Below the pieces are notes generated by a model. It worked only from the letters and a program-made list of their open reading frames with translations. It searched no databases and was not told the origin of the DNA. The position numbers were made by a program, and so were the translations under genes. Source: Aquibium microcysteis (lineage in GTDB: Bacteria; Pseudomonadota; Alphaproteobacteria; Rhizobiales; Rhizobiaceae). From it: 64,000 bases of DNA. Positions within the stretch are counted from its first letter, which is position 1; each line of letters begins with the position of its first letter. Location of the stretch: the NCBI RefSeq assembly GCF_014495845.1, contig NZ_CP061080.1:1353001-1417000 (forward strand). The letters run 5' to 3'. Positions 1 through 9,387 of the stretch are shown piece by piece.

Positions 1-177
1 CGGGATGACGAAGGTGAAAATAGCGCCGCCCCCTCCGCTTCGTCATCCCGGAACGACGTCCAAGCGCAGCGCAGGACGACGTATCCGGGATCCATGCCTC
101 GCCGTCCGTCCCCCCGATCCGGCCCACGACGAGGCCCGCGCCGCCCGGTCGCCGCTGCGAGCGCCACATCCTGCACC

Positions 178-317
178 ACCCCCCTCCGTTGTCGCTTCGC
201 TCGCCACCTCCGCCCCCACGTGGGGTGGAGGAAGCCCGCCCCAAGCGCCGCCGCCCATCCTCCAACCCCACGAAGTGGGGGGGAGGTGCCGAGCGAAGCG
301 AGGCGGAGGGGGGGACC
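178..317. repeat. MITE-like inverted repeat element
   Basis: A left arm of about 40 bases (178-218, containing TCGCTTCGCTCG and CACCTCC) is nearly the reverse complement of a right arm at 275-315 (GAGGTGCC, CGAGCGAAGCGA, GGCGGAGGGGG). The whole would form a long imperfect hairpin. A lone left half recurs at about 1012-1071. No coding sequence is visible inside. Confidence 0.7.
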
Positions 318-432
318 CCGCCGGACCAGTCCGCGACGGTGGACGGTCGGCACGACGGACGTGGCCAGGCCGTCCATCACGCTCCCGCGCATCGAAGGCC
401 CGAGGATCGGAGCCATCGTTGCCCTCCACCTT

Positions 433-877
433 CGTCATCCCGGAACGACGTCCGAGCGCAGCGCAGGACGCCGTATCCGGGATCCATGCCTCGGAGCAGG
501 TCATCGAGCAGGACGATGGAGAAGGTCCGGTGCGTCGTCTGCACCGGCCCGCCTTTCGACGACCGCCGAGGCATGGATCCCGGGTCTGCGCCTCCGCTCC
601 GCTCCGGCTTCGCCCGGGATGACGACGGTGAGAATAGCGCCGCCCCCTCCGCTTCGTCATCCCGGAACGGCGTCCAAGCGCAGCGAAGGACGACGTATCC
701 GGGATCCATGCCTCGGCGCAGGTCATCGAGCAGGACGATGGAGAAGGACCGGTGCGTCGTCTGCACCGCCCCGCCTTTCGACAACCGCCGAGGCATGGAT
801 CCCGGGTCTGCGCCTCCGCTTCGCTCCGGCTTCGCCCGGGATGACGAAGGCGAAAATAGCGCCATCCCCCCCACCTT
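433..877 (+). repeat. Two tandem copies of a ~222-bp unit
   Basis: The unit at 433-654 is repeated almost identically at 655-877, and a third start follows at 878. Each unit has an outward-facing CGTCATCCCGG end and an inward CCGGGATGACG end, so it can fold as a large hairpin. The two copies differ at only scattered positions, for example GAAGGTCCGG versus GAAGGACCGG, which suggests a recent duplication. Confidence 0.85.
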
Positions 878-1162
878 CGTCATCCCGGATACGGCGTCCA
901 AGCGCAGCGCAGGACGCCGTATCCGGGATCCATGCCTCGCCGTCCGTCCCCGCGATCCGGTGCACGACGAGGCACGTGCCGCCGCCGCCCCCGTCGCCGC
1001 CACATCCTGCGCCCCCCCTCCGTCGTCGCTGCGCGACGCCACCTCCGCCCCCACTGCGTGGGGTGGAGGACGGGCTCTCCCAGCGAAATCAATGCCTTGC
1101 GAAAATTCTGTCCACGCCCTGCCGGTCCACGACAGACTGGCCGCAGCTGAAGGAGGGCGGAG

Positions 1163-1591
1163 ATGGGCGGGGCGGGACTGAACGGGCGGAAGCTGCGGGA
1201 GACGATCACGCTCCTGCTGTCGCTCGCCTCCCACGCCGACGCCGCCGCCGGCCGTTGCTTTGCCGTGCGCTGGCTGGTGCTGTTCTTCCTCCGCCGCGGC
1301 GAGCGGGCCGCGCGGGTCAGCGTCGCCGACGCGCTGCGGATCGACGTCGCCGCGATCGAGGACGAACTGGCGGCCGCCGCCGGGCCGGATGACGACAGCC
1401 CCTTCGACGCCGCGCTGGTCGCCTGGCGCTACCGCTGGTGCGCGGCGATGCTCTCCGCGGTGCTGGCCAGCATGGGCGGCACCGCCTGGGCGCCCGGCCG
1501 CGACGCGATCCCCAGACGCCGCGCCTGCCGGGCCGTCGCCTGCCCCGTCCTGCCCGGCCTGCCGCTGCCGCAGGTCCACGACACCTCCTGA
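1163..1591 (+). CDS. Small protein of unknown function
   Basis: This gene encodes 142 residues and no family was recognised. A good ribosome site (AAGGAGGGCGG) sits just before the ATG, which favours a real gene. The sequence begins with a basic stretch, then a hydrophobic helix around residues 36-43 (WLVLFFLRR), then an acidic segment and an Arg/Pro-rich tail with two cysteines. It may be a small regulatory or DNA-associated protein, but nothing proves this. It stands alone between the repeat array and a stress gene, on the same strand as both. Confidence 0.55.
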   Translation: MGGAGLNGRKLRETITLLLSLASHADAAAGRCFAVRWLVLFFLRRGERAARVSVADALRIDVAAIEDELAAAAGPDDDSPFDAALVAWRYRWCAAMLSAVLASMGGTAWAPGRDAIPRRRACRAVACPVLPGLPLPQVHDTS

Positions 1592-1987
1592 CGCCGCGCC
1601 TGCGGCGCGCAAATCCCCATCCCGAGACCCAGCAAGGCCGGGCGGCACAACCGCCTCCCGGCCCGCACGTGCTGGCGGACATGCGGGGACAGTTTCCGTC
1701 GTTCGACCTGAAACCGATCGCGAAAGGGCGGCGACCGGTGCCGGATGACCGCCCCGGATTTCCCGGTCGCGCCCCTCGCGACAGCGCGGCGACCAATGCC
1801 GAATCAGGGAAACCGTCCCCGGATTTCGTCCCCCCGATTTTCGCCTCGTCGCCCTCTCTGCCCGGCATCGCCAGCCGATGCGCGGCGCGCGCATGATCCG
1901 GCAATGCCGGCCGCAGACGGCGGAACCTCCGGGTTACGGCCGCGTTGTCAGGCACGATCAAATCGTACAGGCAACGGAGAGAACCAC
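1592..1987. other. Intergenic region, mostly featureless
   Basis: No gene is seen in these 396 bases. A short stem (GCCGC-GCCT-GCGGC, 1593-1606) right after the upstream stop could end transcription weakly, but lacks a T run. The phrase CCCCGGATTTC occurs twice (about 1752 and 1816). The right part holds the EcfG-type promoter of the next gene. Confidence 0.6.
1922..1946 (+). promoter_or_regulatory. Predicted EcfG (general stress sigma) promoter
   Basis: GGAAC (1922-1926) and CGTT (1943-1946) are separated by exactly 16 bases. This matches the known alphaproteobacterial EcfG promoter, GGAAC-N16/17-CGTT. It lies about 40 bases before the start of a GlsB/YeaQ-type stress membrane protein, a usual target class. 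The match is seen; regulation is inferred. Confidence 0.8.
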
Positions 1988-2239
1988 ATGGAAGACGCAG
2001 GCGTCGGCTGGATCGCAGCCATCATCATCGGCGGCATCGCCGGCTGGCTGGCCGAAAAGTTCATGAAGAGCAGCATGGGCGTGCTGATGAACATCATCCT
2101 CGGCATCGTCGGCGCCATCGTCGCCAACGCGCTGCTCGGTGTGTTCGGCATCGCGCTCGGCGGCTGGATCGGCTATCTGATCGCCGGCTTCATCGGCGCC
2201 TGCATCCTGATCGCCATCGCGCGGCTGTTCAGACGCTGA
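1988..2239 (+). CDS. GlsB/YeaQ/YmgE family stress membrane protein
   Basis: This is an 83-residue, very hydrophobic protein of the transglycosylase-associated (YeaQ/YmgE/GlsB) family. Three Gly/Ala-rich membrane helices are visible at about residues 6-24, 30-52 and 56-79, with the Gly-rich motifs GWLAEKFMK and GWIGYLIAGF typical of the family. It ends in a basic tail (RLFRR). The function is uncertain; members are induced by envelope, osmotic or general stress. GGAGAG lies ahead of the ATG, and an EcfG-type promoter lies upstream, which fits stress induction. A strong terminator follows, so it is a single-gene unit. Confidence 0.9.
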   Translation: MEDAGVGWIAAIIIGGIAGWLAEKFMKSSMGVLMNIILGIVGAIVANALLGVFGIALGGWIGYLIAGFIGACILIAIARLFRR

Positions 2240-2260
2240 TCCGCAAGGCACCCATGCAGG

Positions 2261-2300
2261 AAAGGCCGCCGTGGCATTCGCCCGGCGGCCTTTCGTTTTG
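2261..2300 (+). terminator. Rho-independent terminator
   Basis: An 11-base stem AAAGGCCGCCG / CGGCGGCCTTT (2261-2271 / 2283-2293) is followed by CGTTTTG. It closes the stress-protein transcript and separates it from lipA. Confidence 0.85.
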
Positions 2301-2370
2301 TCCCCGGAAGGCCTAGATAACCACAGGCGCCGGTGAGGCCCGGCCGCCGCGAACAGCCGCCGGGAGCACA

Positions 2371-3333
2371 ATGGTCACCGTCCTCGACACGACAGCCCGT
2401 CCCCGCCAGCGCCATCCCGAGAAGGCGCACCGGCCGGATCAGGAGGTGCTGCGCAAGCCGGACTGGATCCGCGTGCGCGCGCCCGTCTCGAAGGGCTATG
2501 CGGAAACGCGCGAGATCGTGCGGTCGCACAAGCTGGTTACGGTGTGCGAGGAGGCCGGCTGCCCCAACATCGGCGAATGCTGGGACAAGAAGCACGCCAC
2601 CTTCATGATCATGGGCGAGATCTGCACCCGCGCCTGTGCCTTCTGCAACGTCGCGACCGGCCGCCCCGAGGCGCTCGACCGCGCCGAGCCGGAGAGCGTG
2701 GCGAAGGCCGTGCGTCAGATGGGGCTCGCCCACGTCGTGATCACGTCGGTCGACCGCGACGACCTCGACGACGGCGGCGCCCGGCATTTCGCCGAGGTGA
2801 TCCACGCCATCCGCGCGCTGTCGCCGGGCACCACGATCGAGATCCTGACGCCCGACTTCCTGCGCAAGGACGGGGCGCTGGAGGTGGTGGTGGCGGCGAG
2901 GCCCGACGTGTTCAACCACAATCTGGAGACCGTGCCGTCGAACTACCTGACGGTGCGCCCCGGCGCGCGCTATTTCCACTCGATCCGGCTGCTGCAGCGG
3001 GTGAAGGAGCTCGACCCGGGCATGTTCACCAAGTCGGGCATCATGGTGGGGCTCGGCGAGGAGCGCAACGAGGTGCTGCAGCTGATGGACGACCTGCGCG
3101 TCGCCGACGTCGACTTCCTGACCATCGGGCAATATCTGCAGCCGACGAAGAAGCACCATCCGGTCAAGGCCTTCGTGACGCCCGAGGAGTTCCGCTCCTA
3201 CGAGACGGTCGCCTACACCAAGGGCTTCCTGATGGTCTCGGCCTCGCCGCTGACGCGCTCCTCGCACCATGCCGGCGACGATTTCGCCCGGCTGAAGGCC
3301 GCGCGCGACCGCAAGCTCGCGGCCACCGCCTGA
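2371..3333 (+). CDS. lipA: Lipoyl synthase
   Basis: LipA is the radical SAM enzyme that inserts two sulfur atoms into protein-bound octanoyl groups to make lipoate for pyruvate and 2-oxoglutarate dehydrogenases and the glycine cleavage system. The 320 residues match the family. The auxiliary cluster cysteines are at residues 59, 64 and 70 ([12 protein letters not shown]). The radical SAM CxxxCxxC is at 85, 89 and 92 (CTRACAFC). The C-terminal RSSHHAG supplies the serine that binds the auxiliary cluster. The next gene follows after 22 bases and is probably cotranscribed. The partner octanoyl transferase lipB lies 40 kb away at 43003-43719. Confidence 0.98.
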   Translation: MVTVLDTTARPRQRHPEKAHRPDQEVLRKPDWIRVRAPVSKGYAETREIVRSHKLVTVCEEAGCPNIGECWDKKHATFMIMGEICTRACAFCNVATGRPEALDRAEPESVAKAVRQMGLAHVVITSVDRDDLDDGGARHFAEVIHAIRALSPGTTIEILTPDFLRKDGALEVVVAARPDVFNHNLETVPSNYLTVRPGARYFHSIRLLQRVKELDPGMFTKSGIMVGLGEERNEVLQLMDDLRVADVDFLTIGQYLQPTKKHHPVKAFVTPEEFRSYETVAYTKGFLMVSASPLTRSSHHAGDDFARLKAARDRKLAATA

Positions 3334-3355
3334 CCGCAGCACGCGACGAAGCGCC

Positions 3356-3844
3356 ATGCCGAAATACGAGACCGTCCACCCCGTCCGTCACGCACCCGAG
3401 CGCATGTACGCCTTGGTCATGGACGTCGAGCGCTATCCGCAGTTCCTGCCGATGTGCGAGGCGCTCAGCGTCCGCTCGCGCAAGGAGCGCGAGGGCGTGG
3501 AGGTGCTGGTGGCCGACATGACGGTGGGCTACAAGGCCATCCGCGAGACCTTCACCAGCCAGGTGGTGGCGCGCGAGGACGAACGCGCGATCGACGTGAA
3601 GTATCTCGACGGTCCGTTCCGCTATCTCGAGAACCGCTGGCGCTTCGAACCGGACGGCAAGGGCGGCACGAAGATCCATTTCTTCATCGAGTACGAGTTC
3701 AGGAGCCGCATGCTCGGCGCGCTGATGGGGGCGATGTTCGACCGCGCCTTCCGGCTCTTCGCAGGCGCTTTCGAGAAGCGGGCGGATGCCGTCTACGGCG
3801 CGCCCTCCGCCGATTTCACGGATGCGTCACCTTCGCGAGCATGA
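3356..3844 (+). CDS. COQ10/RatA-like START-domain protein
   Basis: This 162-residue protein belongs to the SRPBCC/START superfamily, coenzyme-Q-binding COQ10 (RatA-like) group. It shows the hallmark N-terminal pattern [19 protein letters not shown] and a C-terminal helix with [20 protein letters not shown]10 proteins bind ubiquinone and support respiration; RatA in E. coli was reported as a ribosome-targeting toxin, so names such as 'toxin RatA' are misleading for a lone gene. Placement just after lipA is common in alphaproteobacteria and fits a role in respiratory metabolism. Its last 29 bases overlap the convergent cinA. Confidence 0.9.
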   Translation: MPKYETVHPVRHAPERMYALVMDVERYPQFLPMCEALSVRSRKEREGVEVLVADMTVGYKAIRETFTSQVVAREDERAIDVKYLDGPFRYLENRWRFEPDGKGGTKIHFFIEYEFRSRMLGALMGAMFDRAFRLFAGAFEKRADAVYGAPSADFTDASPSRA

Positions 3845-4307
3845 GCTCGAGCGCCGCGCGCACCGTCTGCTGGCGGACATGATCGCGGCTGCGCGCCTCG
3901 AACAGCCGCTGCACGGCCACCGGCTCGGCGCCGCGGGCGGCGAGGCCGAACCAGACCAGCCCCACCGGCTTCTCGTCCGAGCCGCCGCCCGGACCGGCGA
4001 TGCCGGTGACGGCGATGGTCATCGTCGCGCGCGACCGCGCGAGCGCGCCCGCCGCCATCTCCTTGGCCGTCTCGGGCGAGACGGCGCCGTGTGCCGCCAG
4101 CGTCGCCGCCGGGACGCCGAGCATCTCGGCCTTCGCTTCGTTCGAATAGGTGACGAAGCCGCGGTCGACGACGATCGAGGAACCGGCGATGTCGGTCAGC
4201 GCGGCCGAGATCAGGCCGCCGGTGCAGGATTCCGCGGTCGCGATCAGCACGCCCTCCGCGGCGCAGGCCTCGATCAGGGCGCGGGCGAGGTCGGCATGCG
4301 GGCTCAT
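3816..4307 (-). CDS. CinA-family nicotinamide-nucleotide amidohydrolase
   Basis: This protein (163 residues) corresponds to the C-terminal CinA/PncC domain alone, without the N-terminal molybdopterin-like domain of full CinA. PncC deamidates nicotinamide mononucleotide to nicotinate mononucleotide and recycles NAD breakdown products. Conserved blocks are ATAESCTGG (about residues 23-31), VTYSNEAK, and [11 protein letters not shown] followed by KPVG. The start overlaps the stop of ispDF by four bases (ATGA), so the two are translationally coupled; this pairing is typical of rhizobia. Confidence 0.92.
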   Translation of the reverse strand: MSPHADLARALIEACAAEGVLIATAESCTGGLISAALTDIAGSSIVVDRGFVTYSNEAKAEMLGVPAATLAAHGAVSPETAKEMAAGALARSRATMTIAVTGIAGPGGGSDEKPVGLVWFGLAARGAEPVAVQRLFEARSRDHVRQQTVRAALELMLAKVTHP

Positions 4308-5515
4308 GCGGGCAGGTCTCCGGGGAAGACGACGGTGGCGGTGGCGATGGCGGCGATGCCCTCGCGGCGGCCGACGAAGCCCAGTTTTTCGTTGGTGGTG
4401 GCCTTAATCGAGATGCGCTCCGGTGAAATCCCCAGCATCGCGGCCATGGCGGCCACCATGGCCGGCCGGTGCGGGCCGACCTTCGGCGCTTCGCAGATCA
4501 GGGTGACGTCGGCATTGGCGATTCGGCCGCCGCGCGACCGCACGATGCCGGCGGCGTGCTCGACGAAGCGCCGCGACGCCGCGCCCCTCCATTGCGGGTC
4601 GGACGGCGGGAAATGGACGCCGATGTCGCCCGCCCCGCAGGTGGCGAGCAGGGCGTCCGTCAGCGCGTGCAGGCCGACGTCGGCGTCCGAATGGCCGTTG
4701 AGCCCGGCCTCGTGCGGGATGGCGACGCCGCAGAGCGTGACGTGGTCGCCGGGCTCGAAGGAATGCACATCGTAGCCGTTGCCGGTCCGCACGTCCGGAA
4801 AACTCGGTGCGGCGCGCGCGAGCTTCTCGTCGGCCATGGCGATCTCCCGGGCATAGGTGAGCTTGGAATTGTCGGGAGAGCCGTCGACCAGCCGCACGGG
4901 GATGCCCGCCCATTCGGCGATGGCCGAATCGTCGGTGAAATCCTCGCGGCCCTCCGCGGCCGCCCGGCGATGCGCTTCCAGGATTGCGGCATAGCGAAAA
5001 CCCTGCGGGGTCTGGGCGGAAAACAGGCCGGCCCGCGGCACGGTGGCTTCGACCTGTCCGTCCGCGCCGCGTTTCAGCGTATCGGAGACGGGCAGCGCGG
5101 GCAGAACGCCCGCCGTGGTACCGAGGCCGGCGACGACGCGGTCGAGAAGCGCGGCGTCGACGAAGGGACGCACCCCGTCATGGATCAGGACGTTGTCCGG
5201 CGCGTCCGGCGCCAGCGCCTCCAGCGCCAGCCGGGTGGAAGCCTGACGCGTGGCGCCGCCGAAGACCACCCGCACCCGCGGGTCGCGGGCGGGCAGGGCG
5301 GCGTCGAACAGCGCTTCGTCGTCGCGATGGATCGCCACGACGATGGTGCAGATGGCGGGACTGGCGAGGAAGGCGTCGACCGTGCGGCGGATGACCGGCA
5401 GCCCGCCGATCGGCCGGTACTGCTTGGGCCCGTCGGCCTGGCCCGCGCGCTCGCCCCGGCCTGCCGCGACGATCACGGCGGCCGTTCGGCACTGGCTTGG
5501 GTGGCTTGTGGGCAT
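4304..5515 (-). CDS. ispDF: Bifunctional IspD/IspF isoprenoid enzyme
   Basis: The protein has 403 residues and fuses two steps of the non-mevalonate (MEP) isoprenoid pathway, the arrangement usual in alphaproteobacteria. IspD (about residues 10-235) joins CTP to methylerythritol phosphate; its CTP-binding [11 protein letters not shown] and the lysine of GPKQYRP are visible. IspF (about 245-403) makes the cyclic diphosphate; its metal ligands are in GNGYDVHSF (DxH) and [12 protein letters not shown]. IspE, which acts between the two, is not in the window. The gene leads the ispDF-cinA operon, divergent from dusB. Confidence 0.97.
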   Translation of the reverse strand: MPTSHPSQCRTAAVIVAAGRGERAGQADGPKQYRPIGGLPVIRRTVDAFLASPAICTIVVAIHRDDEALFDAALPARDPRVRVVFGGATRQASTRLALEALAPDAPDNVLIHDGVRPFVDAALLDRVVAGLGTTAGVLPALPVSDTLKRGADGQVEATVPRAGLFSAQTPQGFRYAAILEAHRRAAAEGREDFTDDSAIAEWAGIPVRLVDGSPDNSKLTYAREIAMADEKLARAAPSFPDVRTGNGYDVHSFEPGDHVTLCGVAIPHEAGLNGHSDADVGLHALTDALLATCGAGDIGVHFPPSDPQWRGAASRRFVEHAAGIVRSRGGRIANADVTLICEAPKVGPHRPAMVAAMAAMLGISPERISIKATTNEKLGFVGRREGIAAIATATVVFPGDLPA

Positions 5516-5610
5516 TTCCGACGATCGCTCCGCTGGAATGGCTCCGATCTAGCGAGACGGCTTAACCGTTGCCAGCCTTTTTGTGCTAGCAGCCGCGCGG
5601 GCGCCGATTT

Positions 5611-5621
5611 ATGCGTTGCAA
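5611..5621 (+). promoter_or_regulatory. Motif shared by the two ntr promoters
   Basis: ATGCGTTGCAA occurs here in the ispDF/dusB intergenic space and again, identical over 11 bases, at 9364-9374 before ntrY. Both copies are preceded by a TTTTTGT tract (5578 and 9341). This suggests a common promoter or operator for dusB-ntrBC and ntrYX. The binding factor is unknown. Confidence 0.4.
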
Positions 5622-5678
5622 CCGCGGTCGGACATGTCTAGTGAATAAGCAAAGCAGGTATCTGCGCGGTTTTTGTGC

Positions 5679-6707
5679 ATGTGTGACCTTCGCAGGCTGA
5701 CCGACCCCCTTACCGTCGGCCGTGCCGTCCTTCGCAACCGGGTCTTCCTGGCGCCGCTCTCGGGCATCACCGACAGCGCGTTCCGCAGCCGCGCCTTCGC
5801 ACACGGCGCCGGCATGGTGGTCTCCGAAATGGTGGCGAGCGGCGAGCTCGCGCGCGGACGGCTGGATTCGGCGCGCCGCATCGGCCGCGCCGGCGACCAG
5901 ATCCACGTCGTCCAGCTGGCCGGCCGCGAGGCGCGCTGGATGGCCGAGGGCGCGCGGATCGCGGCGGGCGAGGGGGCCGACATCGTCGACATCAACATGG
6001 GCTGCCCGGCCAAGAAGGTGACCGGCGGCTATTGCGGCTCGGCGCTGATGCGCGACCTCGATCTGGCGCAGTCGCTGATCGAGGCGGTGGTGGAAGCCGT
6101 CGACGTGCCGGTGACCGTCAAGATGCGGCTCGGCTGGGACGAGACCGAACTGGTCGCACCCCAGCTCGCGCGGCGCGCCGAGGCGGCCGGCGTGGCGATG
6201 GTGACGGTGCACGGCCGGACGCGCTGCCAGTTCTACAAGGGCGAAGCCGACTGGCGGGCGGTCGCGGCGGTGAAGCAGGCGGTGGCGATTCCCGTCGTCG
6301 TCAATGGCGACATCCGCGACGCGGCCGGCGCCGTCGAGGCGCTGGAACAGTCGGGTGCCGATGCCGTCATGATCGGCCGCGCCCATTGCGGCGCGCCCTG
6401 GACGGCGGGCGGCATCGTCGCCGAAGCGGCCGGGCTGCCGGCGCCGGGCGTGCCTGCGACGCCACAGGCGCTCGCCGACTATGCCGTCGCCCACTACGAG
6501 GACATGCTGTCGCTCTACGGCGCGGAGCCCGGGCTGCGCCATGCGCGCAAGCATCTCGGCTGGTACCTGGAGCGCCACGCCCCGGCGGTCGGAGACGCGG
6601 CGAGGCTCGCCGTCATGACCTCCACCGATCCCAAGACAGTCATCCAACAGCTGCGCGGGGCGCTGGTCGAAGGGACCGGCGTCCACGCGATGAGGAAAGC
6701 CGCATGA
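5679..6707 (+). CDS. dusB: tRNA-dihydrouridine synthase (NifR3)
   Basis: DusB reduces uridine to dihydrouridine in the D-loop of tRNAs, using FMN and NADPH. In rhizobia the gene is called nifR3 and always leads the ntrBC operon, as here. The FMN-binding start [16 protein letters not shown] and the catalytic cysteine in [12 protein letters not shown] are present, as is the later VNGDIRD...GADAVMIGR strand of the TIM barrel. About 342 residues is normal length. I chose the ATG at 5679; a TTG six bases upstream is possible. The stop overlaps the ntrB start (ATGA), indicating translational coupling. Confidence 0.95.
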   Translation: MCDLRRLTDPLTVGRAVLRNRVFLAPLSGITDSAFRSRAFAHGAGMVVSEMVASGELARGRLDSARRIGRAGDQIHVVQLAGREARWMAEGARIAAGEGADIVDINMGCPAKKVTGGYCGSALMRDLDLAQSLIEAVVEAVDVPVTVKMRLGWDETELVAPQLARRAEAAGVAMVTVHGRTRCQFYKGEADWRAVAAVKQAVAIPVVVNGDIRDAAGAVEALEQSGADAVMIGRAHCGAPWTAGGIVAEAAGLPAPGVPATPQALADYAVAHYEDMLSLYGAEPGLRHARKHLGWYLERHAPAVGDAARLAVMTSTDPKTVIQQLRGALVEGTGVHAMRKAA

Positions 6708-7842
6708 GCGCCAGTCCAATGCCAAAGCCGCCGGCCTTCGACCCGGCGCAGATCGTGCTCAACACGATCCGACACCCGGTCATCATGGTCGACCACGACG
6801 GTCGCCTGACCTATGCCAATGCCGATGCGGAAGTGTTCTTCCGCTCGAGCGCCGTCATCCTGTCGCGCAACACGATCGGTCACTTCGTGCCCTTCGGCAG
6901 CCCGTTGCTGACCCTGATCGACCAGGTGCGGGAGCGGCAGTCGCCGGTCAACGAATACCGGGTCGACATCTCTTCGCCCCGGCTCGGCCCCGACAAGCTG
7001 GTGGACATCTACGTCGCGCCGGTGCCGGAACTGCCCGGATCCGTGGTGGTGATGCTGCAGGAGCGCTCGATGGCCGACAAGATCGACCGCCAGATGACGC
7101 ATCGCGGCGCCGCCCGCTCGGTGACCGGGCTTGCCGCCATGCTCGCGCACGAGATCAAGAACCCGCTGTCGGGCATCCGCGGTGCGGCCCAGCTGCTGGA
7201 GAGCGTCGTCTCCGACGAGGACCGCTCGCTGACCCGGCTGATCACGGACGAGACCGACCGCATCGTCTCGCTGGTCGACCGCATGGAGGTGTTTTCCGAC
7301 GAGCGACCGATCGACCGCATGCCGGTCAACATCCATGTCGTGCTCGACCACGTGAAGGCGATCGCGCGCAACGGCTTCGCGCAGGGCATCCGAATCATCG
7401 AGGATTACGACCCGTCGCTGCCGCCGGTCTATGCCAACCGCGACCAGCTCGTGCAGGTCTTCCTCAATCTCGTGAAGAACGCGGCGGAGGCCATCGCCGG
7501 CGACCCGTCCGGCGAGATCACGCTGTCCACGGCCTTCCGCCCGGGCATCCGGCTCTCGGTGCCAGGCACGCAGGACCGCGTGTCGCTGCCGCTGCAGTTC
7601 ATCGTCCACGACAATGGCGGCGGCGTGCCGGAGGACATCCGGCCGATCCTGTTCGATCCCTTCATCACCACCAAGCCGAACGGCTCCGGCCTCGGTCTGG
7701 CGCTGGTCGCCAAGATCGTCGGCGAGCACGGCGGCGTCATCGAGTGCGATTCGTCGCCGCGCGGCACGAGCTTCCGCATCCTGATGCCCGCCTGGAAGGA
7801 AGACTACGCCGCGCCGGCCGGCGGACTGGAAGGAGCCCATCG

Positions 7843-7846
<4 letters not shown>
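6704..7846 (+). CDS. ntrB: Nitrogen regulation histidine kinase NtrB
   Basis: NtrB (GlnL) is the soluble kinase/phosphatase that controls NtrC in response to PII protein and hence nitrogen status. Of 380 residues, a PAS domain occupies about 15-125. The phosphorylated histidine is in [12 protein letters not shown] (about residue 147), and the ATPase domain shows the N-box [20 protein letters not shown] and [13 protein letters not shown]. No membrane segment is present, as expected. It overlaps dusB upstream and ntrC downstream by four bases each. Confidence 0.97.
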
Positions 7847-9300
<1,454 letters not shown>

Positions 9301-9311
9301 CCGAAGGTCCG

Positions 9312-9348
9312 ACGCGACGGCTGCAGGCTTGTACCGTCGCGTTTTTGT
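9312..9348 (+). terminator. Rho-independent terminator after ntrC
   Basis: A perfect 9-base stem ACGCGACGG / CCGTCGCGT (9312-9320 / 9334-9342) is followed by TTTTGTTG. It ends the dusB-ntrBC operon. Confidence 0.88.
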
Positions 9349-9363
9349 TGCAGAATAGCCACA

Positions 9364-9383
9364 ATGCGTTGCAAGCATGCAAC
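9364..9383 (+). promoter_or_regulatory. Inverted repeat before ntrY
   Basis: GTTGCA-AGCA-TGCAAC (9368-9383) is a perfect 6-base inverted repeat. It begins inside the 11-mer ATGCGTTGCAA that is also found before dusB. Its position argues that ntrY starts downstream of it, and that it serves as an operator. Confidence 0.45.
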
Positions 9384-9387
9384 GGAC

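Larger units (their letters stand above)
1..1110. repeat. Array of intergenic palindromic repeats, no gene
   Basis: This stretch has no credible gene; the open frames are Arg/Pro-rich shadows of GC-rich repeats. Units starting CGTCATCCCGGAACGACG occur near 43, 433 and 655, with a variant near 878. Each is followed by GTATCCGGGATCCATGCCTC, and reverse-facing partners lie at about 560-622 and 785-848. The first 50 bases match the end of a unit at 616-665, so the array continues beyond the left edge. The segment 78-232 is also repeated, diverged, at about 917-1071. This is a typical dispersed intergenic repeat of rhizobial chromosomes. Confidence 0.85.

Noticed and set aside
1..1110. CRISPR array
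   Set aside because: The repeat units are long, palindromic and contiguous (about 222 bp) with no short unique spacers and no cas genes nearby.
43..1392. Long overlapping open frames on both strands at the left end (up to 500 residues)
   Set aside because: They are Arg/Pro/Gly-rich, repeat-derived and read the same repeats in different frames. None has a ribosome site or a recognisable domain, and only the 1163-1591 frame has a good start.
3356..3844. Toxin of a RatAB toxin-antitoxin system
   Set aside because: The usual antitoxin partner RatB is absent and the gene sits behind lipA, as COQ10-type genes do in alphaproteobacteria.
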